Position numbers and translations under genes: made by a program. DNA of 64,000 nucleotides from Pseudoduganella armeniaca. GTDB lineage: Bacteria > Pseudomonadota > Gammaproteobacteria > Burkholderiales > Burkholderiaceae_D. The notes under the pieces are model-generated. The model worked only from the letters and a program-made list of their open reading frames with translations. It was not told where the DNA came from and did not search any database. The DNA is taken from positions 3,286,001 through 3,350,000 of the forward strand of contig NZ_CP028324.1 in NCBI RefSeq assembly GCF_003028855.1. Reading direction: 5' to 3'. Below, piece after piece: positions 1 through 8,892 of this stretch (the first letter of the stretch is position 1; each line of letters begins with the position of its first letter).

Positions 1-44
1 CGTCGTTGCTGAGCGACCTGGAAAGCGTGGCGATGGGCCGCTGA
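1..44 (+). CDS. 3' end of an unidentified gene upstream of the CheW-like gene
   Basis: Only the last codons are present; they read SLLSDLESVAMGR and end in TGA one base before the ATG of the CheW-like gene. This spacing indicates one operon with it, so the product is probably another chemosensory protein such as a receptor, CheR or CheB. The fragment is too short to assign. Confidence 0.5.
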   Translation, partial: SLLSDLESVAMGR

Positions 45-45
45 C

Positions 46-1386
46 ATGACGCTGGAACCTGGGCAGGTGCCGCCGCGGCGCCTGGCTGTCGTCAGCATCG
101 GCACGGTCACCGTCGGCATCGATGTCGCCAGCGTCGTGCAGGCGCTGCCGCTGCCGCCCGTGCTGGCGCCGCTGCCGCGCCGGCGCGGCGCGCTGGCCGG
201 CGTCGTCGACTGCGCTGGCGTGCTGGTGCCCGTGGTCGATCTGTCGCGCTGGGTCGAGAGCGGCGCGCCCGCCGCCGACGCTAGCGCACGCCGCATCCTG
301 GTGCTGCGCGCGGACGGGCGCACGATCGGCCTGTTGGCGGACGCGGTGGCCGGCTTTGCCGACGTGCCGGCGGCAGCCGTCGCCCGGCTGCACCATGACG
401 ACGATCCCGAGGAAGTGTTCCAGGCAACGGTACAGTTGCCCGGTACGGACATCATCGCCGCCATCCTGGAAGCCGGGCGGCTGGTGGCGCTGGCCTGCGC
501 GTGGAACGACGCTGCCGCGACGGCTGCGACGGCTGCGGTGGCACCTCGCAGCGGCAGCGGGCAAGGCGCGACGACGACGCTGTGCGCCGTGCTGCAGGCG
601 GGGCCGGCCCTGTTCGCGCTGCCCGCCGTGCGGCTGGCAGCCGTCGTGGCGCGGCCGGCGCTGGAGCGCTTCGGCATGGGCGGCAGCGCGTTCTGCCGCT
701 GGGGCGAGCGGCACGTGTCGGTGGTCGACGTTGCCGTGCCGTCCGCCGCGCGCGCCTTGCTGGCCATCCTGGAGCACGGCGGTGCGCTGCTGGGCATCCA
801 GGTCGACGCCGCGCTGGACATGCGCGCGCTGGTGCCGCCCGGGCCCGATGCCGCGCTGACGACGGTGTACGACGAGGCCGGCCAGGCCATCGAGTTCATC
901 GACGTGGCGGCGCTGTTCGCGCGCCATCCGGAAACCGGGCTGAGCGTGCGACCGGCCGCCGGCAATGCCGTTGCCGGGACGCGCGCCGCCAACCAGGACG
1001 CGCAACTGATCTTCGATGCGGGCGGAACGCTGGCCATGCCCATCGCGGCCGTGGACCAGGTGCTGCCGTTCGAGGCGGCCGGTGACGTGGCGCCCGCCAC
1101 GATGCCATGGCAGGGCCGCGCCATCGCGCTGCACGATTTGCGCCAGCTGCGCGGCAGCGGTGCCGTGCTGGTCTTGCGGCGCGGCGAAGACCACGTGGCT
1201 TGCGTGGTGGAGCGGGTGCGCTCGATGGTGCCGCCGGGCGGCGGCCAGGTCTACACGATGGCGCAGCCGGGGCAGGGCGCGGCGCGGTTCATTACCGTGG
1301 CGGGCGAGGGTGGGGCGGTGAGTTACCGGATCGTGGATCTGGTGGAACGGCTGGCGGGCTTGGGGTCTGTCCCCAGCGGGGACTGA
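46..1386 (+). CDS. Chemotaxis protein with three CheW-like modules
   Basis: 446 residues with no signal peptide or membrane segment. Three successive regions (about 11-155, 175-295 and 315-440) show the CheW beta-barrel pattern of hydrophobic strands, for example 'GVVDCAGVLVPVVDL' in the first, and each ends in the strand that usually precedes a receptor/CheA contact. Single-domain CheW proteins are about 160 residues; multi-CheW scaffolds are known and act as array adaptors between receptors and CheA. The start is the first ATG after the upstream stop. The last residues (GSVPSGD) are encoded by an intergenic inverted repeat. The three-module reading is by eye and the third module is the most diverged. 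Confidence 0.75.
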   Translation: MTLEPGQVPPRRLAVVSIGTVTVGIDVASVVQALPLPPVLAPLPRRRGALAGVVDCAGVLVPVVDLSRWVESGAPAADASARRILVLRADGRTIGLLADAVAGFADVPAAAVARLHHDDDPEEVFQATVQLPGTDIIAAILEAGRLVALACAWNDAAATAATAAVAPRSGSGQGATTTLCAVLQAGPALFALPAVRLAAVVARPALERFGMGGSAFCRWGERHVSVVDVAVPSAARALLAILEHGGALLGIQVDAALDMRALVPPGPDAALTTVYDEAGQAIEFIDVAALFARHPETGLSVRPAAGNAVAGTRAANQDAQLIFDAGGTLAMPIAAVDQVLPFEAAGDVAPATMPWQGRAIALHDLRQLRGSGAVLVLRRGEDHVACVVERVRSMVPPGGGQVYTMAQPGQGAARFITVAGEGGAVSYRIVDLVERLAGLGSVPSGD

Positions 1387-1390
1387 CCCC
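1362..1390. repeat. Intergenic inverted repeat, GGGGTCTGTCCCC family, copy 1
   Basis: Two 13-base arms (GGGGTCTGTCCCC and GGGGACTGACCCC) separated by AGC pair with one central mismatch. The copy runs over the stop codon of the CheW-like gene and supplies its last residues. Related copies occur at 1477, 20324 and 52272. It could form a hairpin at the 3' end of the mRNA, but no T-run follows. Confidence 0.8.
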
Positions 1391-1476
1391 GGTTTCAATC
1401 TGCGCCGGCCGCGTTTCTGGTCAGCATCCAGTTTGCGCAAGGCCCATGGACGGACTCGCCGGCAGCGAATAAAACC

Positions 1477-1506
1477 AGGGACAGTCCCCGTGCGGGGACA
1501 GTCCCT
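1477..1506. repeat. Intergenic inverted repeat, GGGGACAGTCCC family, copy 2
   Basis: Arms AGGGACAGTCCCCG and CGGGGACAGTCCCT around TG, just downstream of lysS (minus strand). It is related to the copy at 1362, so the convergent cheW-like/lysS junction carries two copies about 90 bases apart. Confidence 0.75.
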
Positions 1507-1513
1507 GTGCGGA

Positions 1514-3043
1514 TCAGTCTTCCTTGCGCAGGTGCGGGAACAGCAGCACGTCGCGGATGTTCGGCGAGTCGGTCAGCAGCATGATCAAGCGGTCGATGCC
1601 GATGCCGCAGCCGCCGGCCGGTGGCATGCCGTATTCCAGCGCGCGGATATAGTCGGCGTCGTAGTACATCGCCTCGTCGTCGCCGGCTTCCTTCGCGGCC
1701 ACCTGGGCCAGGAAGCGCGCCGACTGGTCTTCCGCGTCGTTCAGCTCGGAGAAGCCGTTGGCGATCTCGCGGCCCACCATGAACAGCTCGAAGCGCTCGG
1801 TGATGCCCTTGCGCGTGTCGGAGGCGCGCGCCAGCGGCGACACTTCTTCCGGATAGTCGATGATGAAGGTCGGCTCCCACAGCTGCGCTTCGGCGGTTTC
1901 CTCGAACAGCGCCAGTTGCAGCGCCCCCAGGCCCGAGTGAGCATGCGGCTTGACGCCGAACTTCTTCAGTTCGGCCTTGATGAATTCCGCGTCGTTCAGC
2001 TGTTCGTCCGTGTAGTGCGGCGCGAACTTGTTGATGGCGCCGACGATCGTCAGGCGGTGGAACGGCTTGGACAGATCCAGCTCGCGGCCGCCGTAGGTCA
2101 GCACGGCCGAACCATGCGCGTCGATGGCGGCCTGGCGGATCACGGCTTCCGTGAAGTTCATGATCCACTGGTAGTCGGTGTACGCCGCGTAGAACTCCAT
2201 CATCGTGAATTCCGGGTTGTGCCGGATCGACACGCCTTCGTTGCGGAAGTTGCGGTTGATCTCGAACACCCGGTCGAAGCCGCCCACCACCAGGCGCTTC
2301 AGGTACAGCTCCGGCGCGATGCGCAGGAACATCTGCATGTCCAGCGCGTTGTGGTGGGTGATGAACGGTTTCGCCGCCGCGCCGCCCGGGATCGTGTGCA
2401 GCATCGGCGTTTCCACTTCCATGAACTCGTTGTCCTGCATGAAGCGGCGGATCGACGCGATCGCGGCCGTGCGAGCCTTGAAGGTGCGACGGGTTTCCTC
2501 GTTCATGATCAGGTCGACGTAGCGCTGGCGGTACTTGGTTTCCTGGTCGGCCAGGCCGTGGAACTTGTCCGGCAGCGGGCGCAGCGACTTGGTGACCAGC
2601 CGCAGTTCCGTGACCTTGACGGTCAGCTCGTCCGTCTTGGTCTTGAACAGCGTGCCGACCACGCCCAGGATGTCGCCCAGGTCATAGGTACGGAAGGCTT
2701 CCATCGCCGCTTCGCCGGTGGCGTCCAAGGTGACGTAGATCTGGATGCGGCCATCGCACTTGGCGCCGGACGAATCCTGCAGGGTGGCGAAGGCGGCCTT
2801 CTTGCCCGCTTCGCGCTTCAACATCATGCGGCCCGCCAGGACCACGGGGACGGGGTTCGCTTCCAGTTCCTCGCGCGACTTGTCGCCAAACTGCGCGTGC
2901 AGGTCGGCGGCCTTGTGCTCGGGGCGGAAGTCGTTCGGGAAGGCGACGCCTTGCGAGCGGATCGCGGCCAGCTTGGCGCGGCGTTCGGCGATGATCTTGT
3001 TGTCGTCCTGGCCGGGCGCCTGGTCTTGGATTTCCGTAGTCAT
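1514..3043 (-). CDS. lysS: Lysyl-tRNA synthetase (class II)
   Basis: 509 residues, the usual length for LysS. It charges tRNA-Lys with lysine in the cytoplasm. An N-terminal OB-fold anticodon-binding domain lies at about 60-170. Class II motif 2 is visible in 'FRNEGVSIRHNPEFTMME', and motif 3 in 'GIGIDRLIMLL' followed by the C-terminal 'DVLLFP'. It is the last gene of the minus-strand prfB-HAD-lysS run, four bases after the HAD gene, as in the widespread prfB-lysS operon. The start is the ATG at 3043. Confidence 0.97.
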   Translation of the reverse strand: MTTEIQDQAPGQDDNKIIAERRAKLAAIRSQGVAFPNDFRPEHKAADLHAQFGDKSREELEANPVPVVLAGRMMLKREAGKKAAFATLQDSSGAKCDGRIQIYVTLDATGEAAMEAFRTYDLGDILGVVGTLFKTKTDELTVKVTELRLVTKSLRPLPDKFHGLADQETKYRQRYVDLIMNEETRRTFKARTAAIASIRRFMQDNEFMEVETPMLHTIPGGAAAKPFITHHNALDMQMFLRIAPELYLKRLVVGGFDRVFEINRNFRNEGVSIRHNPEFTMMEFYAAYTDYQWIMNFTEAVIRQAAIDAHGSAVLTYGGRELDLSKPFHRLTIVGAINKFAPHYTDEQLNDAEFIKAELKKFGVKPHAHSGLGALQLALFEETAEAQLWEPTFIIDYPEEVSPLARASDTRKGITERFELFMVGREIANGFSELNDAEDQSARFLAQVAAKEAGDDEAMYYDADYIRALEYGMPPAGGCGIGIDRLIMLLTDSPNIRDVLLFPHLRKED

Positions 3044-3047
3044 GGTT

Positions 3048-3743
3048 TTATGCTTCTGTAGTGGTGTTGGTGACGGCGCTGCTGGCGAACAACGCGTCGA
3101 TGTTCAAATCTGTAAAGTCGCGCGCGACGCAGATCACGTTGTCGAATTCGGCGAAGGCGTCGGCCGGCAGCGTGGTCGTCAGCACGACGGCGCGCATGCC
3201 GGCGCGCCGCGCGGCTTCCACGCCCAGCGGCGCATCCTCGAACACGATGCAGTGCTCGGGCGGCACGCCGCAGCGCTCGGCGGCCAGCAGGAACACGTCC
3301 GGATTCGGCTTGCCGCGGGCCACGTCGGCCGCGCCGACGACGGCGTCGAAATGGCGGCGCAGGTCCAGGCCATCGAGCGTGAAGACGATGTTGGCGGGTG
3401 GCGCGGCGGTGGCCACGGCCAGGCGCACGTCCGCTTCCTGGGCGGTGGCGACGAACTGCTCGAAGCCGGCGACGGCTTCCAGGTGCGGCGCGTACAGCTC
3501 GCGGTACAGTTCTTCCTTCTCGGCGTCCAGCTCGGCCGTCTGTTCCAAGGTCAGGTCGGCACCCAGGTAGGTGCGCATGATCTCATGGCCCTGGCGGCCG
3601 GCCGTGGCGCGGAAAAACTCGTCTGCGTCGATGGCTCGGCCGCGGCGCTCGAAGAACGCCAGCCAGGACTTGGTGTGGAAGGCCATGTTGTCGACGATGG
3701 TGCCGTCCATGTCGAAGATGAAGGCGCGGGCTTGCTTGCTCAT
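3048..3743 (-). CDS. HAD-superfamily hydrolase (beta-phosphoglucomutase/phosphatase-like)
   Basis: 231 residues. Motif I is FDMDGTIVDN (nucleophile and acid Asp at about 11 and 13), motif II is the Thr in 'VATAAPP', the motif III lysine is in 'ARGKPNPDVF', and motif IV is 'VFEDAPLGVEAA'. These define a subfamily IA HAD with a helical cap (about 18-85), so the substrate is probably a small sugar phosphate or similar metabolite; it cannot be specified. The ATG overlaps the prfB stop by one base (TGATG), indicating translational coupling. Its position between prfB and lysS, which are often adjacent, is notable. Confidence 0.9.
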   Translation of the reverse strand: MSKQARAFIFDMDGTIVDNMAFHTKSWLAFFERRGRAIDADEFFRATAGRQGHEIMRTYLGADLTLEQTAELDAEKEELYRELYAPHLEAVAGFEQFVATAQEADVRLAVATAAPPANIVFTLDGLDLRRHFDAVVGAADVARGKPNPDVFLLAAERCGVPPEHCIVFEDAPLGVEAARRAGMRAVVLTTTLPADAFAEFDNVICVARDFTDLNIDALFASSAVTNTTTEA

Positions 3744-4847
3744 CAGACGCCCTGTTTCAGCGAGGCGGCGATGAAGTCGTCCAGGTCGCCGTCCAGTACG
3801 TTCTTGGTATTGCCGGTCTCGAAGCCCGTGCGCAGGTCCTTGATGCGCGACTGGTCCAGCACGTAGGAGCGGATCTGGTGGCCCCAGCCCACGTCCGTCT
3901 TCGAGTCTTCCAGCTTCTGCTGCTCGCTCATGCGCTTGCGCAGTTCCTGTTCGTACAGCTTGGCCTTCAGCATTTCCATCGCCTCGGCCTTGTTGCGGTG
4001 CTGCGAGCGGTCGTTCTGGCACTGCACCACGATACCGGACGGCGCGTGCGTCAGGCGCACCGCGGAGTCGGTCTTGTTGATGTGCTGGCCGCCGGCGCCG
4101 GACGCACGGTACGTATCGATGCGCAGGTCGGCCGGGTTGATCTCGATCTCGATCGAGTCATCCACCTCGGGGTAGACGAACAGCGACGTGAACGAGGTGT
4201 GGCGGCCGTTGGCGCTGTCGAATGGCGACTTGCGCACCAGGCGGTGCACCCCGGTTTCCGTGCGCAGGTGGCCGTAGGCGTAGTCGCCCTCGACCTTCAG
4301 GGTGGCGGTCTTGATGCCGGCCACCTCGCCCTCGGACTCCTCCATGATCTCGACCTTGAAGCCCTTGCGTTCGCAGTAGCGCACGTATTGGCGCAGCAGC
4401 ATCGAGGCCCAGTCCTGTGCCTCGGTGCCGCCGGCGCCGGCCTGGATGTCGATGAAGCAGTTGTTCGGGTCCATCGGGTTGTTGAACATGCGGCGGAATT
4501 CGAGACCCTCGATGACCTTCTGGATCTCGGCCGTATCGGCGATGACGGCTTCCAGCGTGCTGTCATCGTTCTCTTCCTTGCCCATCTCGAACAGCTCGGC
4601 CATGTCCGCGAGGTCGGCCTTGGCCTTCGTCAGCGTGTCGACGATGGCTTCCAGGGCCTTCTTCTCGCGGCCCATGTCCTGGGCCTTCTTGGGATCGTTC
4701 CAGACCGCCGGGTCTTCCAGCTCGGCGTTCAGTTGTTCCAGTTTCTCCGACTTCTTATCGAAGTCAAAGATACCTCCGAAGTTCGGCTTCGCGGGTCGTC
4801 AGATCGGCGAGCTGGGCGGAGAGGGCGTTGATGCGTTCGGCTTCCAT
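3743..4847 (-). CDS. prfB: Peptide chain release factor 2, with programmed +1 frameshift
   Basis: RF2 recognises UGA and UAA and releases the nascent peptide. The frame opens at 4847 and reads 27 codons to an in-frame TGA at 4766-4764. A +1 shift at CTT-TGA-C continues in frame to 3743, giving 367 residues, the normal RF2 length. The stop-recognition tripeptide SPF ('RKSPFDSANGRH') and the peptidyl-hydrolysis GGQ ('GAGGQHINKTDSAVRL') are present. Automatic callers would truncate the gene to a start at 4675. The autoregulatory frameshift makes synthesis respond to RF2 level. It is the first gene of the prfB-HAD-lysS operon. Confidence 0.96.
4763..4777 (-). promoter_or_regulatory. prfB: RF2 programmed +1 frameshift site
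   Basis: On the minus strand the sequence reads GGAGGTATCTTTGAC. An internal Shine-Dalgarno-like GGAGG lies three bases upstream of the slippery CTT followed by TGA C. This matches the established RF2 autoregulation signal (SD, CUU UGA C). When RF2 is scarce the ribosome slips and makes the full protein. Confidence 0.95.
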
Positions 4848-5008
4848 GATTTTTTATGTCTCTGTAGAGTGCGATCAAACCTCGGATTATACCTGACAAG
4901 GTCGCTGACAAGATCGCATTGCGGCGGGCGCCAGCGCGACGCGTGTTGCCGCCCGCCGGTGCCCTGCGTATGATGGCGCCCGGCCCCGTCCTTTTACCCC
5001 GTCCCGCC

Positions 5009-7009
5009 ATGAAAACCCAGTTCCTGCTGTGCGCTTCCTTCGTCCTTGCCGGTTGCGCGTCGGCACCGGCCACGCTGCCCGCCGGCAGCACGGTCACGCT
5101 GGCGCTGCTGGAAACGACGGACCTGCACGGCAACGTCGCCAGTTATGATTATTACAAGTTGGCCCCGGATGCGTCGCTCGGCCTGGAGCGCACCGCCACG
5201 CTGATCCGCGCCGCCCGCGCCGAGTTCCCCAACAACGTCCTGCTGGACAATGGCGACACCATCCAGGGCACGGCGCTGTCCGACTACCAGGCCGTGGCCG
5301 CGCCGCTGCCGTGCGGCGAGACGCTGGCGATCTACCAGGTGTTCAATGCGCTGGGCTATGACGGCGCCGGCGTCGGCAACCACGATTTCAACTACGGGCT
5401 GGCCTACCTGAACCAGGTAACGGGCAGCCGCTTCGACGTCGAAGGCGTCGATCCGGGGCGCCCTGCCTGTGCCGGCCCATCGTTCCCGCACGTGCTCGCG
5501 AACGTCGTCAGCGTCAAGTCGGGCCAGCCGCTGTTCCGACCGTACGCCATCATCGACAAGCCGGTCACGGCGACGGGGCCGGACGGCAAGCCGCTGCAAA
5601 CCACCGTCAAGGTGGGCATCATCGGCTTCACGCCGCCGACCATCCTGACGTGGGACAAGCGCCACCTGGAAGGCAAGGTGCGCACCATCGGCGTGCGCGA
5701 AGCCGCCGAGCGCTACATCCCCGAGATGCGCGCCCAGGGCGCCGACCTGGTGGTGGCGATCTCGCATGGCGGGCTGGATGACAGCGAGTATGCGCCCAGC
5801 CTGGAAAACGGCAGCTGGCACCTGGCGCTCGTGCCGGGCGTGGACGCGCTGCTGATCGGGCACTCGCACCAGGTGTTCCCGAACGCGGCCAGTACCGTCC
5901 CCCAGTTCAACCTGCCCGGCGTGGACAAGGCGAAGGGCACGGTGTACGGCGTCCCGACGGTGATGGCCAGCCTGTGGGGCAAGCACCTGGGCGTGATCGG
6001 CTTGCGGCTCAAGCGCCAGGACGGGCGCTGGCTGGTCGACAAGGAACGCACGACGGTGGAAGTGCGGCCGATCCAGCCCGCCGGGAGCGCGGCCGTGGCG
6101 GCCGACAGCGCCGTGCTGCCGCTGATCGCGCCGCAGCACGAAGCCACGATCCGCTACGTCAAGACCCCGATCGGCGATACCGACTTCCGCCTGTCGACCT
6201 ATTTCGCCGACGTCGGCGACGTCAGCGCGATCCAGGTGGTCAACCAGGCCCAGGCCGCCTACCTGGCCGACTACGTCAAGGCCAACCTGCCGCATCTCGC
6301 CGGGCTGCCGGTGCTGTCGATGGCTTCGCCATTCAAGACGGGCAGCGCCGGCGCCAGCGACTTTACCGACGTGGCGGCGGGACGCATCGCGCTGAACAAT
6401 GCGGCCGACCTGTACCTGTACCCGAACTCGCTGGTGGGCGTGCAGGTCGATGGCGCAGTGCTGAAGGGCTGGCTGGAAAAAGCGGCGGGCCGGTTCAATA
6501 CGATCGACCCGGCCCGGCCGGGTGAGCAGGAACTCGTCAATACGGGCTTCGCCGGCTTCAACTTCGACATGCCGACCAGCGCCGAGCTGCAATACGAGAT
6601 CGATGTCACGCAGCCGGCCGGGCGGCGCATCGTCAACCTGCGCTGGCGCGGCGCGCCCCTCGTCCCGGGCCAGCAATTCCTGGTTGCGACCAATAACTAC
6701 CGCGCGGCCGGCGGCGGCGGTTTCCCGGGGCTGGACGGCAGCCGCACGGTCGTCACGGCGCCGGACAACAACCGCGACGTGCTGATCGCCTACATCAAGC
6801 GGCAGCGCGAACTGCGCCGGGACGTCAATGGCAACGCGCGCAGCTGGCGTTTCGCCCGCGTCGCCACCGTCGGTCCGGTCGTGTTCCACTCCGCGCCCGG
6901 CAAGACGGCACTGGCGCGGGAGGCCGGTCTCGACAACGTGCGTGAGTTGCGGGCGGACGATGGCGGCGGCAAGGGACTGGCGCTGTATGCCATCGATCTC
7001 GGTCGTTGA
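5009..7009 (+). CDS. cpdB: 2',3'-cyclic-nucleotide 2'-phosphodiesterase / 3'-nucleotidase, lipoprotein
   Basis: 666 residues from the ATG at 5009. The N-terminus is a lipoprotein signal (hydrophobic stretch ending in VLAGC, Cys about 14). Calcineurin-like metallophosphatase motifs follow: 'TTDLHGN', 'NGDTIQGT', 'GNHDFNYG' and 'GHSHQVFPN'. The 5'-nucleotidase C-terminal domain occupies about 380-600. The enzyme hydrolyses 2',3'-cyclic nucleotides and 3'-nucleotides in the periplasm to salvage nucleosides and phosphate. It stands alone, divergent from prfB. A longer reading to 4919 exists but would bury the lipoprotein signal. CpdB is often soluble periplasmic, so the lipobox here is a variation. 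Confidence 0.9.
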   Translation: MKTQFLLCASFVLAGCASAPATLPAGSTVTLALLETTDLHGNVASYDYYKLAPDASLGLERTATLIRAARAEFPNNVLLDNGDTIQGTALSDYQAVAAPLPCGETLAIYQVFNALGYDGAGVGNHDFNYGLAYLNQVTGSRFDVEGVDPGRPACAGPSFPHVLANVVSVKSGQPLFRPYAIIDKPVTATGPDGKPLQTTVKVGIIGFTPPTILTWDKRHLEGKVRTIGVREAAERYIPEMRAQGADLVVAISHGGLDDSEYAPSLENGSWHLALVPGVDALLIGHSHQVFPNAASTVPQFNLPGVDKAKGTVYGVPTVMASLWGKHLGVIGLRLKRQDGRWLVDKERTTVEVRPIQPAGSAAVAADSAVLPLIAPQHEATIRYVKTPIGDTDFRLSTYFADVGDVSAIQVVNQAQAAYLADYVKANLPHLAGLPVLSMASPFKTGSAGASDFTDVAAGRIALNNAADLYLYPNSLVGVQVDGAVLKGWLEKAAGRFNTIDPARPGEQELVNTGFAGFNFDMPTSAELQYEIDVTQPAGRRIVNLRWRGAPLVPGQQFLVATNNYRAAGGGGFPGLDGSRTVVTAPDNNRDVLIAYIKRQRELRRDVNGNARSWRFARVATVGPVVFHSAPGKTALAREAGLDNVRELRADDGGGKGLALYAIDLGR

Positions 7010-7434
7010 TGGCATGAGGCGACTGAGGCGGGGTCAAACCCGCCGGGTCTCCACCCTGCGTCGCATGCGGCGGCCAAGACCGCCGGCCTAACCGCACACT
7101 ACCGCCATACGACAGTCCTATTCGCGACGTAAGGGCAAAAGCTTGCCAACGCGGATGGCTATCGCGTCCAATAACGCCGGGCCAGTCTGTGCCAAGGGCG
7201 AGGGCGAGGCGCTAGGGGGATCGATCACGGGCGCTGCAATACACGGGGAAACGGCGGCGCTTACCCGGGTGTTTGCTTAGATGGCATCAACGATGTGTAC
7301 AATCTGCGGGTTAAGAGGTAGGCCGACCACCGCGGGCACTTAGCATATCGGAACGAATTCGACGGAATCTGGGGCGGGCTAAGGTCGGTAGGGCAATCTC
7401 ACATTGCAACGCATAGATGTTGTGAGGAATAAGT
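7010..7434. other. 425-base intergenic region with candidate promoter
   Basis: No convincing ORF. A GGCGGG/CCCGCC hairpin at about 7027-7044 could end cpdB transcription but lacks a T-run. TTGCTT (7273-7278) and TACAAT (7298-7303) are 19 bases apart and could be the promoter of the next gene. Base composition drops toward the 7435 gene, as expected at the edge of an acquired segment. Confidence 0.4.
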
Positions 7435-8166
7435 ATGTGGACAGTCGAGCATGATGCATGGGTCGAACGCGACCAATATTGTCTATTTGCCTTCGCAGAA
7501 ACGTTTTGGTATGTCGCGCCGACTCTAACAGTGCCCGGAGCGCTGAACATTCCACCCCTGGCACTAGCGCTGACGGTACACAATGCTAAGTTGGCCGGCG
7601 GTCGCGCCGCTCCGCTCCTCACGTTGCTGAAGGAAGTGAGTACATCTATCGGTGAAGCTACTTTTAAGCTGGCTCCGCAAGGAGGGAGTGCATTCAAAGC
7701 TGAGGCCGAGTGCTTCCTTGAAGCAGTACGTCAACAGGTGAATCCCGCTGCGCCGTCGAGATTGGCATGCTACTTCGTTAGCATGGATGAGCGAACGGCA
7801 GCTCTGCGTAAAGACGAAATACGTGGAGAACGAACGATTTATCCATGTCGTATCCTACGTGACGGTGCGGTGCATTTGGCCGACATCAGGCTGTTCGATA
7901 AAATCGTGGATTCAATGGGCTACCCGAAATGTCGCCAGCTTGCTGAGCAATACTGGAGCGACAGCGATCGATACGATCACATTCCTGCCGATTGTTTGGA
8001 GATTCTTGTCGGCGGATCGCTTTATTTTCCAGACTGGCAGAGTTTTCCCTCTCTCAATCCCCAGACAATTGCCAGCTGGGAGTCTGCCCGGCAGGCGTGC
8101 ATCCAGAATGGCTGGCCGACGCATGGATGGCTTTCCGCGACAGTTGCCGACTCTGAAAAGAACTAG
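7435..8166 (+). CDS. Orphan protein of unknown function, atypical base composition
   Basis: 243 residues, no signal peptide or membrane segment. I do not recognise the family. The central block ('CYFVSMDERTAALRKDEIRG' followed by a strand-rich region) vaguely resembles small enzyme or toxin folds of the ADP-ribosyltransferase type, but no catalytic triad can be defended. Codon use and GC are clearly lower than in flanking genes, and the gene is isolated between its own candidate promoter and a terminator-like hairpin, which suggests a transferred single-gene cargo. The GAGGA ribosome site precedes the ATG at 7435. Confidence 0.7.
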   Translation: MWTVEHDAWVERDQYCLFAFAETFWYVAPTLTVPGALNIPPLALALTVHNAKLAGGRAAPLLTLLKEVSTSIGEATFKLAPQGGSAFKAEAECFLEAVRQQVNPAAPSRLACYFVSMDERTAALRKDEIRGERTIYPCRILRDGAVHLADIRLFDKIVDSMGYPKCRQLAEQYWSDSDRYDHIPADCLEILVGGSLYFPDWQSFPSLNPQTIASWESARQACIQNGWPTHGWLSATVADSEKN

Positions 8167-8209
8167 CAATCAGGCGTGATTTGAGTAATCGCATTAAGGA
8201 AGAGCTGGT

Positions 8210-8235
8210 GCAGCTGACAGCGAGCTGCGTTTTTT
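8210..8235 (+). terminator. Rho-independent-type terminator
   Basis: GCAGCT and AGCTGC arms around a seven-base loop, followed by G and six T residues, 44 bases past the stop of the orphan gene. The stem is short, so the strength is uncertain. Confidence 0.6.
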
Positions 8236-8391
8236 GGTGGAACAGTGCACGCAGCGGGGCTAATGTTCTTGTTGTAGGATTTGCTAAGGTCGATGGCCAG
8301 ACCCGGCAGGCCGGATCATGCCGGTTGTGGATTGGCTCAGGCGGGCTCGTCACTGCTATCATAGAATCCGCAAAAGGAAAGGACGGCCACC

Positions 8392-8883
8392 ATGAAAGCC
8401 CTGGCTTGCGGCATCTGTTTCATCCTGGCTCAGCTGGCGTGCCACCCCGCCCACGCCGCTAAGGCGCAGCCGAGCCAGCGCGCCGGCGAAAGCGACGTCG
8501 AAGCCCAGCTGCTGGCGCTTGAACGGCAGCGCGCGGATGCCATCTTGCGGCGCGACGCGCCGGCCCTGCGCGAGCTGATGGACCGCTACTATCGGCACGT
8601 GGAAAGCCGCGGCCGGGTGCGCAGCAAGACGGAACTGCTGACGGCGCTCGAGCGGGGCGACTTCCGCTTCCAGCTGTACGAGAGCGAAACGGCCGACGTG
8701 CAGCTGCTGCCGGGCGGCCAGTCCGCCGTCGTCGCGGGCGTGTTCCGCAGCCAGCAGAAGGGCGGCAAGTTGTTCAGGGGCCGCTACGTGCACGTATGGG
8801 TGCGCGAGCCGGAAGGCTGGAAGAACACCTATCACCAGGGCACGGAGATCAAGCAGGCTGCTGATCAGTCCGCCTGCAACTGA
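8392..8883 (+). CDS. Exported NTF2/SnoaL-like (DUF4440-type) protein
   Basis: 163 residues with a cleavable signal peptide (about 1-22, ending AHA). The mature part starts with a long helix ('VEAQLLALERQRADAIL') and continues with the strand pattern of the NTF2-like fold, including 'GRYVHVWVREPEGWKNTYHQG', typical of DUF4440 proteins. These usually bind small ligands or act as simple enzymes; no function can be given. It converges with the DUF817 gene, nine bases apart. A second DUF4440-like lipoprotein lies at 11448. Confidence 0.75.
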   Translation: MKALACGICFILAQLACHPAHAAKAQPSQRAGESDVEAQLLALERQRADAILRRDAPALRELMDRYYRHVESRGRVRSKTELLTALERGDFRFQLYESETADVQLLPGGQSAVVAGVFRSQQKGGKLFRGRYVHVWVREPEGWKNTYHQGTEIKQAADQSACN

Positions 8884-8892
8884 ACCGGCGGC

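Noticed and set aside
1433..3061. Long plus-strand ORF opposite lysS
   Set aside because: It is the antisense shadow of lysS; the composition is Arg/Gln/Val-rich and has no domain.
4994..7015. 673-residue ORF opposite cpdB
   Set aside because: Antisense shadow in GC-rich DNA; Arg/His/Gln-rich, no domain, no ribosome site.
8181..8462. 93-residue plus ORF between two genes
   Set aside because: TTG start, overlaps the terminator hairpin and the next gene in another frame, no ribosome site.
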